Assembly: GCF_003096675.1 (NCBI RefSeq)
Contig: NZ_QEKW01000016.1
Coordinates: forward strand, 55,247-119,246
Source: Actinomycetospora cinnamomea
GTDB lineage: Bacteria; Actinomycetota; Actinomycetes; Mycobacteriales; Pseudonocardiaceae
Direction: 5' to 3'
Length of the DNA: 64,000 bases
Shown here: positions 53,185-61,995 of the stretch, piece by piece
Numbering within the stretch: the stretch's first letter is position 1
Layout: each line of letters starts with the position of its first letter
Made by a program: the position numbers and the translations under genes
The notes under the pieces: generated by a model
Databases searched by the model: none
The model's input: only the letters and a program-made list of their open reading frames with translations
What the model was told of the DNA's origin: nothing

Positions 53185-54447
53185 CTACAGCCCCAGGGCC
53201 TCGCGGACCGCCGACGACGTCGCCGGGATCGTCGCCTTCGGGCCCACCTGGTGCTCGATCGCGTCGAGGGTCTTGAGCCCGTCGCCGGTGATGAGCAGGA
53301 CGGTGTCGGCGTCGGGGTCGAGATCGCCGGACTCGACCATCTTCCTCGCGTTGGCCACGGTCACCCCGCCGGCGGTCTCGGCGAAGACACCCTCGGTGCG
53401 GGCGAGCAGCCGGATGCCGTCGCGCACCTCCTCGTCGGTGACGTCGGTGACCACGCCGCCGCAGCGGCGTACGGCGTCGAGGACGTAGGGCCCGTCGGCG
53501 GGGTTGCCGATGGCCAGCGACCGGGCGATGGTGTCCGGCTTCTGCGGGCGGACCACGTCGGTGCCCTCGCGGAAGGCGGTCGAGACGGGCGAGCAGCCGG
53601 CGGCCTGGGCACCGAAGACCTTGTAGTCGGTGTCGTCGACCAGCCCCAGGCGCATGAGCTCGCCGTAGGCCTTGTCGACCTTCGTCAGCTGCGAGCCCGA
53701 GGCGATCGGGACGACCGTCTGGGTCGGGACGCGCCAGCCGAGCTGCTCGGCGACCTCGTAGCCCAGCGTCTTCGAGCCCTCGGCGTAGTACGGGCGGACG
53801 TTGACGTTGACGAACGCCCAGTCCTCCTGCTCGAAAGCGAGCTCGGTGGCCAGGCGGTTGACGTCGTCGTAGGTGCCCTCGCAGGCCAGGAGGTTCGTGT
53901 CGTACACCGCGGTCATGAGGATCTTCGCGCGCTCGAGCGAGGCCGGGATGAGCACGACCGAGTCCCAGCCGGCGCGCGCCGCGGCGGCTGCCGTGGCGTT
54001 GGCGAGGTTCCCCGTCGAGGGGCAGGCGAGCGTGGTGAAGCCGAGCTCGCGGGCCGCGGCGAGGGCGACGGCGACGACCCGGTCCTTGAAGGAGTGGGTG
54101 GGGTTGCCGGTGTCGTCCTTGACCCACAGGTTGCGGATGCCGAGTGCGGCGCCGAGACGGTCGGCGCGCAGCAGGCGGGTGCAGCCCGGATCGGTGTTGG
54201 GGTGCCGCTCGACGGTCGTCGGCACCGGCAGCAAGGACTTGTAGCGCCAGATGCTGCGGGGTCCGCGCTCGATGTCCTCGCGGGTCACGCGGCCGAAGTC
54301 GTAGGCCACCTCGAGGGGCCCGAAGCACTGCGGGCACGCGAACTCGGCGGCGAGGTCCATGCGGTGGCCGCAGGCCCGACAGGAGAGCGAGGACGCGGGC
54401 CCGAGGTCGTAGCCGGTACTCGTCGTCGGCTGGGCAGTCAGCGTCAT
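53185..54447 (-). CDS. thrC: Threonine synthase, riboswitch-controlled
   Basis: PLP enzyme that turns O-phosphohomoserine into threonine. An N-terminal zinc-ribbon has Cys23, Cys26, Cys38 and Cys41; the PLP lysine is Lys121 in THSFKDR; the phosphate-binding loop GSQLTKV and the catalytic ACPSTGNLANATAAAAA are intact. 420 residues. The gene stands alone, outside any hom-thrB operon, between comEC and holA but on the other strand, and it is preceded by a SAM riboswitch, which ties it to methionine status. Another PLP activity on a related substrate cannot be excluded, as family members are similar. Confidence 0.9.
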   Translation of the reverse strand: MTLTAQPTTSTGYDLGPASSLSCRACGHRMDLAAEFACPQCFGPLEVAYDFGRVTREDIERGPRSIWRYKSLLPVPTTVERHPNTDPGCTRLLRADRLGAALGIRNLWVKDDTGNPTHSFKDRVVAVALAAARELGFTTLACPSTGNLANATAAAAARAGWDSVVLIPASLERAKILMTAVYDTNLLACEGTYDDVNRLATELAFEQEDWAFVNVNVRPYYAEGSKTLGYEVAEQLGWRVPTQTVVPIASGSQLTKVDKAYGELMRLGLVDDTDYKVFGAQAAGCSPVSTAFREGTDVVRPQKPDTIARSLAIGNPADGPYVLDAVRRCGGVVTDVTDEEVRDGIRLLARTEGVFAETAGGVTVANARKMVESGDLDPDADTVLLITGDGLKTLDAIEHQVGPKATIPATSSAVREALGL

Positions 54448-54461
54448 GGCAGGAAGTCCTC

Positions 54462-54568
54462 CTCATCTTCCCCGCGGACGGGTCGGAATTGGCACCGTGA
54501 TCGCCGCTGCACGCTGACGCCGGTTGCCGGGGTGTCGTCGGGCCGGTCCCTCTACCCCTCTGGATGAG
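54462..54568 (-). promoter_or_regulatory. SAM riboswitch in the thrC leader
   Basis: On the minus strand the leader reads CTCATCCAGAGGGGTAGAGG, then GGCCCGACGACACCCCGGCAACC, GGTGCCAATTCC and GAAGATGAG: the SAM-I/SAM-IV superfamily core in the right order. P1 is formed by CTCATC (54563-54568) with GATGAG (54462-54467). The 3' strand of P1 overlaps the thrC ribosome-binding site GAGGAGG (54458-54464), so ligand binding should hide it: translational control. Which SAM class it is cannot be settled by eye. Confidence 0.9.
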
Positions 54569-54727
54569 CCGTATGTGGTTGTGTCGGCGTCCCGGGGGAC
54601 GCTCGGGCAAAGACACTACGTCACTTCCGACGAGGGCGACCACCGGCCGTGTCTGGATCGAGACCCGGCTCACCCGCCGAGGGCGGTCCGGTCCGGGGCG
54701 TCGCACCTGCGTGACACCATCGATCCC

Positions 54728-55759
54728 GTGAGTCCCGCGAGCGCGTCGGAGGTGCCGGCGCCGGTGCACCTGGTGGTCGGCGACGAGGCGCTGCTCGTGG
54801 AGCGCGCGGTGGCCCGCGCGATCGCCGCGGCCCGCGAGGCCGACCCGGCGGTGGAGGTGGCGCACCTGCCGGTCGGCGAGGTCACCGCCGGCGTCCTGGG
54901 CGAGCTCGTGAGCCCGTCGCTGTTCGCCGAGTCGCGCGTCGTCGTGCTCGAGAACGCCCACGACGCGAGCGCCGAGGTCACCACGCTGCTGCTCGACTAC
55001 GCCAAGGCGCCCAGCGAGGGCGTCACGCTCGTCGTCGTGCACCGCGGGCCACCGAAGAGCGGCGGGCGGCGTCCGGCCAAGAAGAGCGGTGGCAAGGGCG
55101 GCGGCAAGGGGGACGCGCTGCTCGAGGGGCTGCGGTCGGCGGGGGCCACCGAGTCACCGGCGACCGGCCTGTCGGACGACCAGCGGGCCGACTTCGTGCG
55201 CGCCGAGGTGCGCCAGGCCGGCGGGCGGATCACCGGCGACGCGCTGGGTCTGCTGATGGACGCCGTGGGCTCCGACCTGCGCGAGCTCGCGGCGGCGGCC
55301 TCGCAGCTGGCGTCGGACTCGGGCGGACAGGTGGACGCCGACGCGGTGCGCCGCTTCCATCGAGGGCGCGCCGAGGTGACGGGGTTCGCGGTGGCCGAGC
55401 GGGCGATCACCGGTGACCGCGCCGGCGCGCTGGAGGCGCTGCGCTGGGCGTTGGAGACCGGCGTCGCGCACGTGCTGGTCGCCGACGCCCTCGCCGACGC
55501 GGTCCGCACCGTCGCCCGCGTCAGCGCCGCCGGCCGTGGCGACCCCTACGCGATGGCGTCGGCGCTGAAGATGCCGCCGTGGAAGGTCCGCAAGGCGCAG
55601 GGCCAGGCCCGCGGCTGGGGCGCCGACGGGCTGACCCGGGCGATGGGCGTCGTCGCCGACCTCAACGCCGACGTCAAGGGCGCCGCCGCCGACCCGTCGT
55701 ACGCGCTCGAGCACGCGGTGCAGGAGGTCGTCGCGGCGCGGGGCACCTCGCGCCGCTGA
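54728..55759 (+). CDS. holA: DNA polymerase III subunit delta
   Basis: Clamp-loader subunit that opens the beta clamp. 343 residues: PVHLVVGDEALLVERAVARA at the N terminus, SPSLFAESRVVVLENAHDAS, the AAA-like middle region with LMDAVGSDLRELAAAASQLA, and the C-terminal helical domain with MPPWKVRKAQGQARGWGADG. A Gly/Lys-rich insert (residues 100-125) interrupts the first domain, common in actinomycetes. GTG start. Usually directly after comEC; here thrC lies between on the other strand. Confidence 0.93.
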   Translation: MSPASASEVPAPVHLVVGDEALLVERAVARAIAAAREADPAVEVAHLPVGEVTAGVLGELVSPSLFAESRVVVLENAHDASAEVTTLLLDYAKAPSEGVTLVVVHRGPPKSGGRRPAKKSGGKGGGKGDALLEGLRSAGATESPATGLSDDQRADFVRAEVRQAGGRITGDALGLLMDAVGSDLRELAAAASQLASDSGGQVDADAVRRFHRGRAEVTGFAVAERAITGDRAGALEALRWALETGVAHVLVADALADAVRTVARVSAAGRGDPYAMASALKMPPWKVRKAQGQARGWGADGLTRAMGVVADLNADVKGAAADPSYALEHAVQEVVAARGTSRR

Positions 55760-55773
55760 CCCGTCCCCCTTGG

Positions 55774-55822
55774 AGCGAGGGACACCGTGACTGCGCCCCC
55801 CGCAGCCAGGGCGTCCCTCGCT
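55774..55822 (+). terminator. Two-step hairpin after holA
   Basis: An outer 10-bp perfect stem, AGCGAGGGAC/GTCCCTCGCT, encloses an inner 5-bp stem, CTGCG/CGCAG, with a C-rich loop. It starts 14 bases after the holA stop. Confidence 0.6.
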
Positions 55823-55863
55823 GCGGCACCCGGGGCCGGCGCGCCCGGTGCCCACGCGCGAGA

Positions 55864-55897
55864 ACGGCCCGTCCCCGCGGGCGCGGGAACGGGCCGT
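55864..55897. terminator. Bidirectional terminator between holA and rpsT
   Basis: ACGGCCCGT and ACGGGCCGT pair over 9 bp, followed after one mismatch by a 5-bp inner stem; loop GGGC. It lies 17 bases beyond the rpsT stop, in the gap between convergent genes. Confidence 0.7.
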
Positions 55898-55914
55898 CGA
55901 AGCTGCTGGGCCGA

Positions 55915-56208
55915 TCAGGCCGGGGTCTTGCCCGCCTTGGCGTCGACCGTGAAGCGCTCGGCGCGGTGGGCCATGCGCGACTTCTTGTTCGCGGCCTGGT
56001 TCTTGTGGATGACGCCCTTGCTGACGGCCTTGTCGAGCAGGCGGGCGGCCTCGCGCTGACGCGTGGTGGCCTGCTCGCCGTCCCCGGCCTCGACGGCCTC
56101 GCGGTAGCGGCGGATGGCGGTCTTGATGCGCGACTTCACCGCCTTGTTGCGGCGGCGCGCCTCCTCGTTCTTGCGGATGCGCTTGACCTGCTGCTTGATG
56201 TTCGCCAC
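55915..56208 (-). CDS. rpsT: 30S ribosomal protein S20
   Basis: 97 residues, helical and very basic: [60 protein letters not shown] 56208 gives the standard N terminus; the frame stays open upstream without homology. A C-terminal extension of about ten residues ends in KAGKTPA. Divergent from lepA. Confidence 0.96.
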   Translation of the reverse strand: MANIKQQVKRIRKNEEARRRNKAVKSRIKTAIRRYREAVEAGDGEQATTRQREAARLLDKAVSKGVIHKNQAANKKSRMAHRAERFTVDAKAGKTPA

Positions 56209-56390
56209 GGCGTGTCCGGAACCTTCGTCTGTCGGGGGTCGATGCACTGGAGAGCGCGCGGGGGCGCTCGACCGCACCACGCAGTAGCAGCCAGGTTACC
56301 AAGCACCGCCGATCGCCTCGGCGGCCGGTCCCGGGCCCGCGGCATGGGACGATGGTGGGGAGCCCGGCCGAGCGAGACGTGAGGAATCCG

Positions 56391-58304
56391 TTGACCCAGA
56401 CCACCCAGCAGTCCGCGAGCACCCCTGGACGGCCGGGCACGGCGGGCTACGCCGACGAGACGTTCACGCCGCCCGAGCGCATCCGCAACTTCTGCATCAT
56501 CGCGCACATCGACCACGGCAAGTCGACGCTGGCCGACCGCATGCTGCAGCTGACCGGCGTGCTGGGGGAGCGGGCCTACCGCGCGCAGTACCTCGACCGC
56601 ATGGACATCGAGCGCGAGCGGGGCATCACCATCAAGGCGCAGAACGTGCGCCTGCCCTGGTACGCCGCCGGTCCCGACGGCGAGATGCGCGACCACGTCC
56701 TGCACCTCATCGACACCCCCGGCCACGTCGACTTCACGTACGAGGTCAGCCGCTCGCTGGCCGCGTGCGAGGGCGCGATCCTGCTGGTCGACGCCGCACA
56801 GGGCATCGAGGCGCAGACCCTGGCCAACCTCTACCTGGCCATGGAGCACGACCTCGAGATCATCCCGGTGCTCAACAAGATCGATCTCCCCGCCGCCGAG
56901 CCCGAGCGCTACGCCGAGGAGATCGCCCACCTCATCGGCTGCGAGCCCGACGAGGTCCTGCGCATCAGCGCCAAGACGGGCGAGGGCGTGCCCGCCGTCC
57001 TCGACGAGGTCGTGCGCCGCGTGCCCGCCCCGGTCGGCGACGCCGACGCCCCGGCCCGCGCGATGATCTTCGACTCGGTCTACGACACCTACCGCGGCGT
57101 CGTCACCTACATCCGCGTCGTCGACGGCAAGATCACCCCGCGCGAGCGCATCCGGATGATGTCGACGAACGCGGTGCACGAGCTGCTCGAGGTCGGGATC
57201 ATCTCGCCGGACCAGAAGCCCTGCCAGGGCCTGGGCGTCGGCGAGGTCGGCTACCTCATGACCGGCGTCAAGGACGTCCGCCAGTCCCGCGTCGGCGACA
57301 CCGTGACCTGGGAGCGCAAGGGCGCCATTGAGCCCCTCGGCGGATACCAGGACCCGCAGCCGATGGTCTTCTCCGGGCTCTATCCGATCGACGGGTCCGA
57401 CTACCCGATCCTGCGCGACGCGCTGGACCGCCTGCGGCTCAACGACGCCGCGCTGTCCTACGAGCCGGAGACCTCGGCGGCGCTGGGGTTCGGGTTCCGC
57501 TGCGGGTTCCTCGGCCTGCTGCACCTGGAGATCACCCGCGACCGGCTCGAGCGGGAGTACGGCCTCGACCTCATCTCCACCGCGCCCAACACCGTCTATC
57601 GCGTCGAGCTGGACGACGGGGGAGAGGTCGAGGTCACCAACCCCGCGGAGTGGCCCGAGGGCAAGGTGTCGACGATCTACGAGCCGATCACCAAGGTCTC
57701 GGTGCTCGCCCCGTCGGACTTCGTCGGCGCGATCATGGAGCTGTGCCAGTCGCGGCGCGGGTCGCTCCAGGGCATGGACTATCTGTCCGACAGCCGGGTC
57801 GAGCTGCGCTACACGATGCCGCTCGCCGAGATCATCTTCGACTTCTTCGACGTGCTGAAGTCACGCACCCGCGGCTACGCGTCGCTGAACTACGAGCCCG
57901 CGGGCGAGCAGGCCGCCGACCTGGTCAAGGTCGACATCCTGCTGCAGGGCGAGCCGGTCGACGCGTTCTCGGCGATCGTGCACAAGGACGCCGCGTACGC
58001 GTACGGCAACAGCATGGCCGGCAAGCTGCGCGAGCTCATCCCGCGCCAGCAGTTCGAGGTGCCGATCCAGGCCGCGATCGGCTCGCGGATCATCGCTCGC
58101 GAGACCATCCGCGCGATCCGCAAGGACGTGCTCTCCAAGTGCTACGGCGGGGACATCACCCGCAAGCGCAAGCTGCTGGAGAAGCAGAAGGAGGGCAAGA
58201 AGCGGATGAAGACCATCGGGCGGGTCGACGTCCCGCAGGAGGCCTTCGTCGCGGCGCTCTCGACCGACCAGAACGCGGTGGAGAAGAGCAAGAGCAAGAA
58301 GTAA
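56391..58304 (+). CDS. lepA: Elongation factor 4 (LepA)
   Basis: Translational GTPase that acts on stalled or assembling ribosomes. G1 is [19 protein letters not shown]2 RGITIKAQ, G3 DTPGHVDF, G4 NKIDLP; then EF-G-like domains and the LepA-specific C-terminal domain ([20 protein letters not shown]). I favour the TTG at 56391, which has GAGG at good spacing; in-frame GTG at 56379 and ATG at 56352 are possible and add 4 or 13 residues. All motifs intact. Confidence 0.95.
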   Translation: MTQTTQQSASTPGRPGTAGYADETFTPPERIRNFCIIAHIDHGKSTLADRMLQLTGVLGERAYRAQYLDRMDIERERGITIKAQNVRLPWYAAGPDGEMRDHVLHLIDTPGHVDFTYEVSRSLAACEGAILLVDAAQGIEAQTLANLYLAMEHDLEIIPVLNKIDLPAAEPERYAEEIAHLIGCEPDEVLRISAKTGEGVPAVLDEVVRRVPAPVGDADAPARAMIFDSVYDTYRGVVTYIRVVDGKITPRERIRMMSTNAVHELLEVGIISPDQKPCQGLGVGEVGYLMTGVKDVRQSRVGDTVTWERKGAIEPLGGYQDPQPMVFSGLYPIDGSDYPILRDALDRLRLNDAALSYEPETSAALGFGFRCGFLGLLHLEITRDRLEREYGLDLISTAPNTVYRVELDDGGEVEVTNPAEWPEGKVSTIYEPITKVSVLAPSDFVGAIMELCQSRRGSLQGMDYLSDSRVELRYTMPLAEIIFDFFDVLKSRTRGYASLNYEPAGEQAADLVKVDILLQGEPVDAFSAIVHKDAAYAYGNSMAGKLRELIPRQQFEVPIQAAIGSRIIARETIRAIRKDVLSKCYGGDITRKRKLLEKQKEGKKRMKTIGRVDVPQEAFVAALSTDQNAVEKSKSKK

Positions 58305-58330
58305 CCGAGCGGTCGGTGGCCGCGCTCGGT
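58304..58330. terminator. Bidirectional hairpin between lepA and the LuxR-type gene
   Basis: ACCGAGCG and CGCTCGGT form an 8-bp perfect stem with an 11-base loop, exactly between the two convergent stop codons. Confidence 0.55.
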
Positions 58331-59991
58331 CAGCGCGGTCGGGGGGGAGCGGCCGGGGTGGGTGGCGCGAGGCCGCGGGCGAACGCGACAGCGGCCGCCG
58401 CGGTCCGGGACGTCACCCCGAGCTTGGTGTAGACGTTGGCCAGGTGTCGGGCGACCGTCTTCTCGCTGATCACCAGCGCAGTGCCGATGGTCCGGTTGCT
58501 CGCGCCCGCAGCCAGGTGACGGAGGACCTCGACCTCCCGTGCGGTGAGACCGCCGGGGGCCGCGCCCACGGAATCGGCGAGGGTACGGAGATCGGGGCGG
58601 GCCCCGAGCGCGGTGAAGGTCGCGACGGCCTCGTCCCGTTCCCACTGCGCCGTGTCGTCGTCCCCGAGCTCGCGGTGGGCCGCGGCGAGGAGCACGCGGA
58701 CCCTCGCCGCCTCGTACGGCGCCCCCAGCTCCCGCCAGGCGCGACACGCGTCCCGCAGCGCGGACAGCGCTTCGTGCGCCTGCCCTCCTGCCAGCCGGAC
58801 CGCGCCGGCCGCCTGCCGGGCGGCGGCCGCGAGGGCGGGGCCGGCGAACGTCGTCGCCGTCTCGGTGAGCTCGTCGCTCGCCTTGCGGGCGGTCGGCATG
58901 TCGGCGGCGGCGATCGCGATCTCCACCTGTGCGGCGCAGAGCGGCGCGCGGCGCAGCGGGTGCCCGGGCTCGGCGACGAGGGCGGTGCGGACGGCGGCGG
59001 CAGCAGCCTCCGTACGGCCCTGCGCGAGCCGCAACAGTGCGAGCCCGGGCTGGGGGTCGCGTCCGCGACGGTGCGCGGCCCGGTAGGCCTGCTCGGCGGT
59101 GGTGCCCTCGCCGCGCAGCCGGTGGACCTCGCCGAGCAGGTAGTGGCCCTCGGCGGCCGCCGCGGTGTGGATGTCCGCGAGGTCGCGGCAGACCGCCTCG
59201 GCGTCGCGCTCGGCGTGGCCCCAGTCCCCGGCGACGAGGTGGAGCTGGGCGCGGTGGACCCGACAGATGCCCCGGAACAGCACCGCCTCTCCCACGGTGG
59301 CGAGCCACTGCTCGGTGGCCGCAGTCCACCGCCGCGCTCTGCGGATGTCCCCGAGCTCGACACAGGCGGCCATGGTGTTGCAGTAGAGGTCGCCCGCCCA
59401 TTCCGGGTGCAGCTCGCCGGTGGCGACGGCGAGCATCGCCTGGTCGAGCAGCGCCATACCCTCGGGGACGCGGCCGAGCCGCAGCAGGGCCCGGCCCTCC
59501 CCGAGCTGCCCGCACGCCACGAGCGTCGCCTCACCGAGCCGCCGGCCCAGTGCGCGGACCTCTCGGGCGGCCGCGGCCGCCACCTCCAGATCCGGTCCGT
59601 CGAGGCCGGCCTCCACCTCGGTCAGGTGGCGCAGGTAACCCTGCTCCGGACACTCGGGCTGGTCGGCCAGCAGCCCGCCGGCGCGCCCGAGCCAGGCCAG
59701 GCCCCGTTCCTCCTCGCCGCGCAGCAGGTGGTTGACCGCGACGCCGATCGCCACCCACGCTGCGCGCCGGGGATCGCCGTCCGCGACGAGTTCCCGGTAG
59801 GCGTCGGTGCCGACCGCGATCGACTCGTCGGCGCGACCCAGCCACCACGCGGCGTCGTGCAGCAGGGCGAGATCGACTCCGGGGAGGTCGCGGCCCGCCG
59901 CGGCGGCACCGAGCCCCTCGCGGGCGTTCGCCCACCGCCGGTCGGCGTAGGCCGCGCGCGCCGCGACGAGGACGTCGTCGAGGTCGTCCAT
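58330..59991 (-). CDS. LuxR-type transcriptional regulator with TPR-like region
   Basis: 553 residues. The first 470 are alpha-helical repeats of TPR type (for example GLAWLGRAGGLLADQ, GEGRALLRLGRVPEGMALLD, AEGHYLLGEVHRLRGEGTTA), without the ATPase of full LAL regulators. The C-terminal LuxR helix-turn-helix is GGLTAREVEVLRHLAAGASN followed by ISEKTVARHLANVYTKLGV. Ligand and targets unknown; genes behind it on the same strand encode a methyltransferase and a monooxygenase-like protein, which it might control. Confidence 0.85.
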   Translation of the reverse strand: MDDLDDVLVAARAAYADRRWANAREGLGAAAAGRDLPGVDLALLHDAAWWLGRADESIAVGTDAYRELVADGDPRRAAWVAIGVAVNHLLRGEEERGLAWLGRAGGLLADQPECPEQGYLRHLTEVEAGLDGPDLEVAAAAAREVRALGRRLGEATLVACGQLGEGRALLRLGRVPEGMALLDQAMLAVATGELHPEWAGDLYCNTMAACVELGDIRRARRWTAATEQWLATVGEAVLFRGICRVHRAQLHLVAGDWGHAERDAEAVCRDLADIHTAAAAEGHYLLGEVHRLRGEGTTAEQAYRAAHRRGRDPQPGLALLRLAQGRTEAAAAAVRTALVAEPGHPLRRAPLCAAQVEIAIAAADMPTARKASDELTETATTFAGPALAAAARQAAGAVRLAGGQAHEALSALRDACRAWRELGAPYEAARVRVLLAAAHRELGDDDTAQWERDEAVATFTALGARPDLRTLADSVGAAPGGLTAREVEVLRHLAAGASNRTIGTALVISEKTVARHLANVYTKLGVTSRTAAAAVAFARGLAPPTPAAPPRPR

Positions 59992-60072
59992 GGCCCAGCC
60001 CCTGCCCTACGTGCGGAAGAAGGCGGACCAGCGTACTGCGGCGCCGCGAGGCGGTGGGAGGCCTCGAGGACC

Positions 60073-60627
60073 TCAGAAGTAGGGCGCGAGCCCGAGGGCG
60101 GCGCCGCAGTGGCAGCGTGGCGCCTCGTTCCCGGGCCGGATCGCGTGCCGGTCGCCGCAGTCGGGACAGCGGACGTGCTGGGGGTTGAGCCGGTGCGGGA
60201 CCCAGAGGCTGGTGAAGCCGCGACGTCCGAGCGTGCCGTGCAGGAACCGGCGCCGGGCCTCGGCGTGCGGCCGGTTTCCGGCGACGGCGCGTTCGGCGGC
60301 TCCCGGCGAGGTCCAGGCGGTGAAGGTGTGGCCCCGGCCCGCGGCGTTCGTGCCGACGAACCCGATGAAGCCGGGCTCGGCGGCCATCGCCTCGACGACC
60401 TCCGCGCCGCGCTGCTCGACCTCGCCCTCCTCGGCGGAGTCCTCCGTCTCGATCCACGTCATCGCCAGGGCACCGGGCACGGCCGGCACGCCGAGGCCGG
60501 TGCGCACCGACGTCCCGAAGTGCATCGGCGGCTCGTCCGCCGGCACGACCAGCACCCGGAGGCCGACCCGCCCGGCGAGGACGCCCAGCCGGGCGGTCAC
60601 CTCGGCGACCTCCGCCGGGGCGCTCAC
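60073..60627 (-). CDS. Antibiotic-biosynthesis-monooxygenase-like protein with zinc ribbon
   Basis: 184 residues. The middle part (AMTWIETEDSAEEGEVEQRG, GFIGFVGTNAAGRGHTFTAW) resembles the ferredoxin-like ABM fold, small cofactor-free oxygenases or dimer-forming binders. The C terminus adds a zinc ribbon, CPDCGD...CHCGAALG, unusual for ABM proteins. GTG overlaps the stop of the methyltransferase gene (GTGA), so the two are translated together; the pair may modify one small molecule. Function unproven. Confidence 0.55.
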   Translation of the reverse strand: MSAPAEVAEVTARLGVLAGRVGLRVLVVPADEPPMHFGTSVRTGLGVPAVPGALAMTWIETEDSAEEGEVEQRGAEVVEAMAAEPGFIGFVGTNAAGRGHTFTAWTSPGAAERAVAGNRPHAEARRRFLHGTLGRRGFTSLWVPHRLNPQHVRCPDCGDRHAIRPGNEAPRCHCGAALGLAPYF

Positions 60628-61718
60628 GGCTGCGCGCCCTTGCGTGCGACGTAGAGGGAGTCGAGCGGATCGTCGGGCACGTCGTGCACCGCCAGGTCGA
60701 CGAATCCCGCGTCGGCGAGCATCTGCCGGGCGACGCGCTCTCCCCACACCGTGCCCAGCCCCGCTCCACCCCGTGCGAGCGAGACCGTCGTGCAGTGGAG
60801 CGTGCTCACGCCGTAGAGCCACGGGGCGAAGGGGTTGCCGAGGTTGTCCTCGAGGTCGCTGGCGGCCTTCACGTCCATCATGAGGAACGTGCCGCCGGGC
60901 ACGAGCGCCGCATGAGCGCGTGCCAGGACCCCTGCCGGATCGGCCTGGTCGTGGATCGCGTCGAACGCGCAGACGGCGTCGAACGGCGGGTCGGCGGGCA
61001 GCGCCGCGACGTCGAGCACCTCGAAGGTCGCGTTGATCAGAGCGATCTCGGCGGCCTCGGCCTGCGCGGCGTCGATCGCGTCCGCCGCCAGGTCGTAACC
61101 GACGAACCGCGACCGGGGGAACGCCCGCGCCATGACGTTCACGGCGTGGCCGGTGCCGCAGCCGAGGTCGGCCACCCGGATCCCCGCGGCCAGCCGGTCG
61201 ACCAGGTCGCCGGCCAGGGGCAGGATGCCGTCGATCAGCTGGGAGTCCACGAGCCCGCGCGAGACGGCGTCCATCATGTCGGTGAACTCGGGTCGGAACG
61301 CCTCGTACGGCACCCCGCCGCCCTCCCGGAACGCCCGCGCCACGCCGGGGACATGACCGGCCAGCAGGGTACCCACCCGAGCCATCGGAGCGAGGTTGCG
61401 CGACGTGGCACCGGTGAGGCAGACCGCGTGCTCGGCGGGGAGGAGGTACTGCCGCCGTCCAGGATCGAAGGACACGAGCCCGGCGGTCACCAGGGCACCG
61501 AGGCACTCGCGCACGTAGCGCTCCTGCAGGCCCGCGCGAGCGGCGAGCTCCGTGCTCGTGCCCGGAGCGGCGGCGAGCGCCGGGAGGAGGCCGGTCCGGT
61601 CGGCCAGATCGATCATCAGGACGACGAGGGCGTCGGTGTACATGCCGAGCAGCCGCTCGGTGAAGCGCTGCGTCCTCGCCTCGTCCAGGCCGGGGGTGGT
61701 CACGGCGGTGCTCGTCAC
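60624..61718 (-). CDS. SAM-dependent methyltransferase with N-terminal winged helix (Rv2258c-like)
   Basis: 364 residues. The N-terminal winged-helix dimerisation domain (LADRTGLLPALAAAPGTSTE, GLQERYVRECLGALVTAGLV) precedes a class I fold with motif I IRVADLGCGTGHAVNVMARA, FVGYDLAADAIDAA, and VCAFDAIHDQADP. The layout matches O-methyltransferases and Rv2258c-type enzymes; substrate unknown. GTG 61718 has GAGGAGG at ideal spacing. Its downstream partner is the ABM-like gene. Confidence 0.85.
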   Translation of the reverse strand: MTSTAVTTPGLDEARTQRFTERLLGMYTDALVVLMIDLADRTGLLPALAAAPGTSTELAARAGLQERYVRECLGALVTAGLVSFDPGRRQYLLPAEHAVCLTGATSRNLAPMARVGTLLAGHVPGVARAFREGGGVPYEAFRPEFTDMMDAVSRGLVDSQLIDGILPLAGDLVDRLAAGIRVADLGCGTGHAVNVMARAFPRSRFVGYDLAADAIDAAQAEAAEIALINATFEVLDVAALPADPPFDAVCAFDAIHDQADPAGVLARAHAALVPGGTFLMMDVKAASDLEDNLGNPFAPWLYGVSTLHCTTVSLARGGAGLGTVWGERVARQMLADAGFVDLAVHDVPDDPLDSLYVARKGAQP

Positions 61719-61890
61719 GGCTGCCTCCTCGATCCATCCGCACGACGACGGTACGGCCGCCGGCGGGCCCGCCACATCGGTCGGATCGTGCATCCGCGAC
61801 CAGCGCGACCTGGGCCGTTCCACCCACTCCGACGGTCCGCGCGGGGCGGGTGGGACGGGCACGGGCACGCGGCGGGAATGACCACTCGCG

Positions 61891-61896
61891 TAGACT
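61891..61896 (+). promoter_or_regulatory. -10 box of the DEAD-box helicase gene
   Basis: TAGACT, the third copy of this box in the window. It gives a leader of about 100 nt before the GTG, in line with the long leaders of many cold-shock-type RNA helicase genes. Confidence 0.4.
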
Positions 61897-61995
61897 GGTT
61901 GTCAACGCCGAGCTGTCGGCCTGGGAAGGACCCCGCGTGTCACCGGGTCCGCGGACAGCTCACGTCGTCCGCCGATCCCTCCGCGAAAGAGCTAC

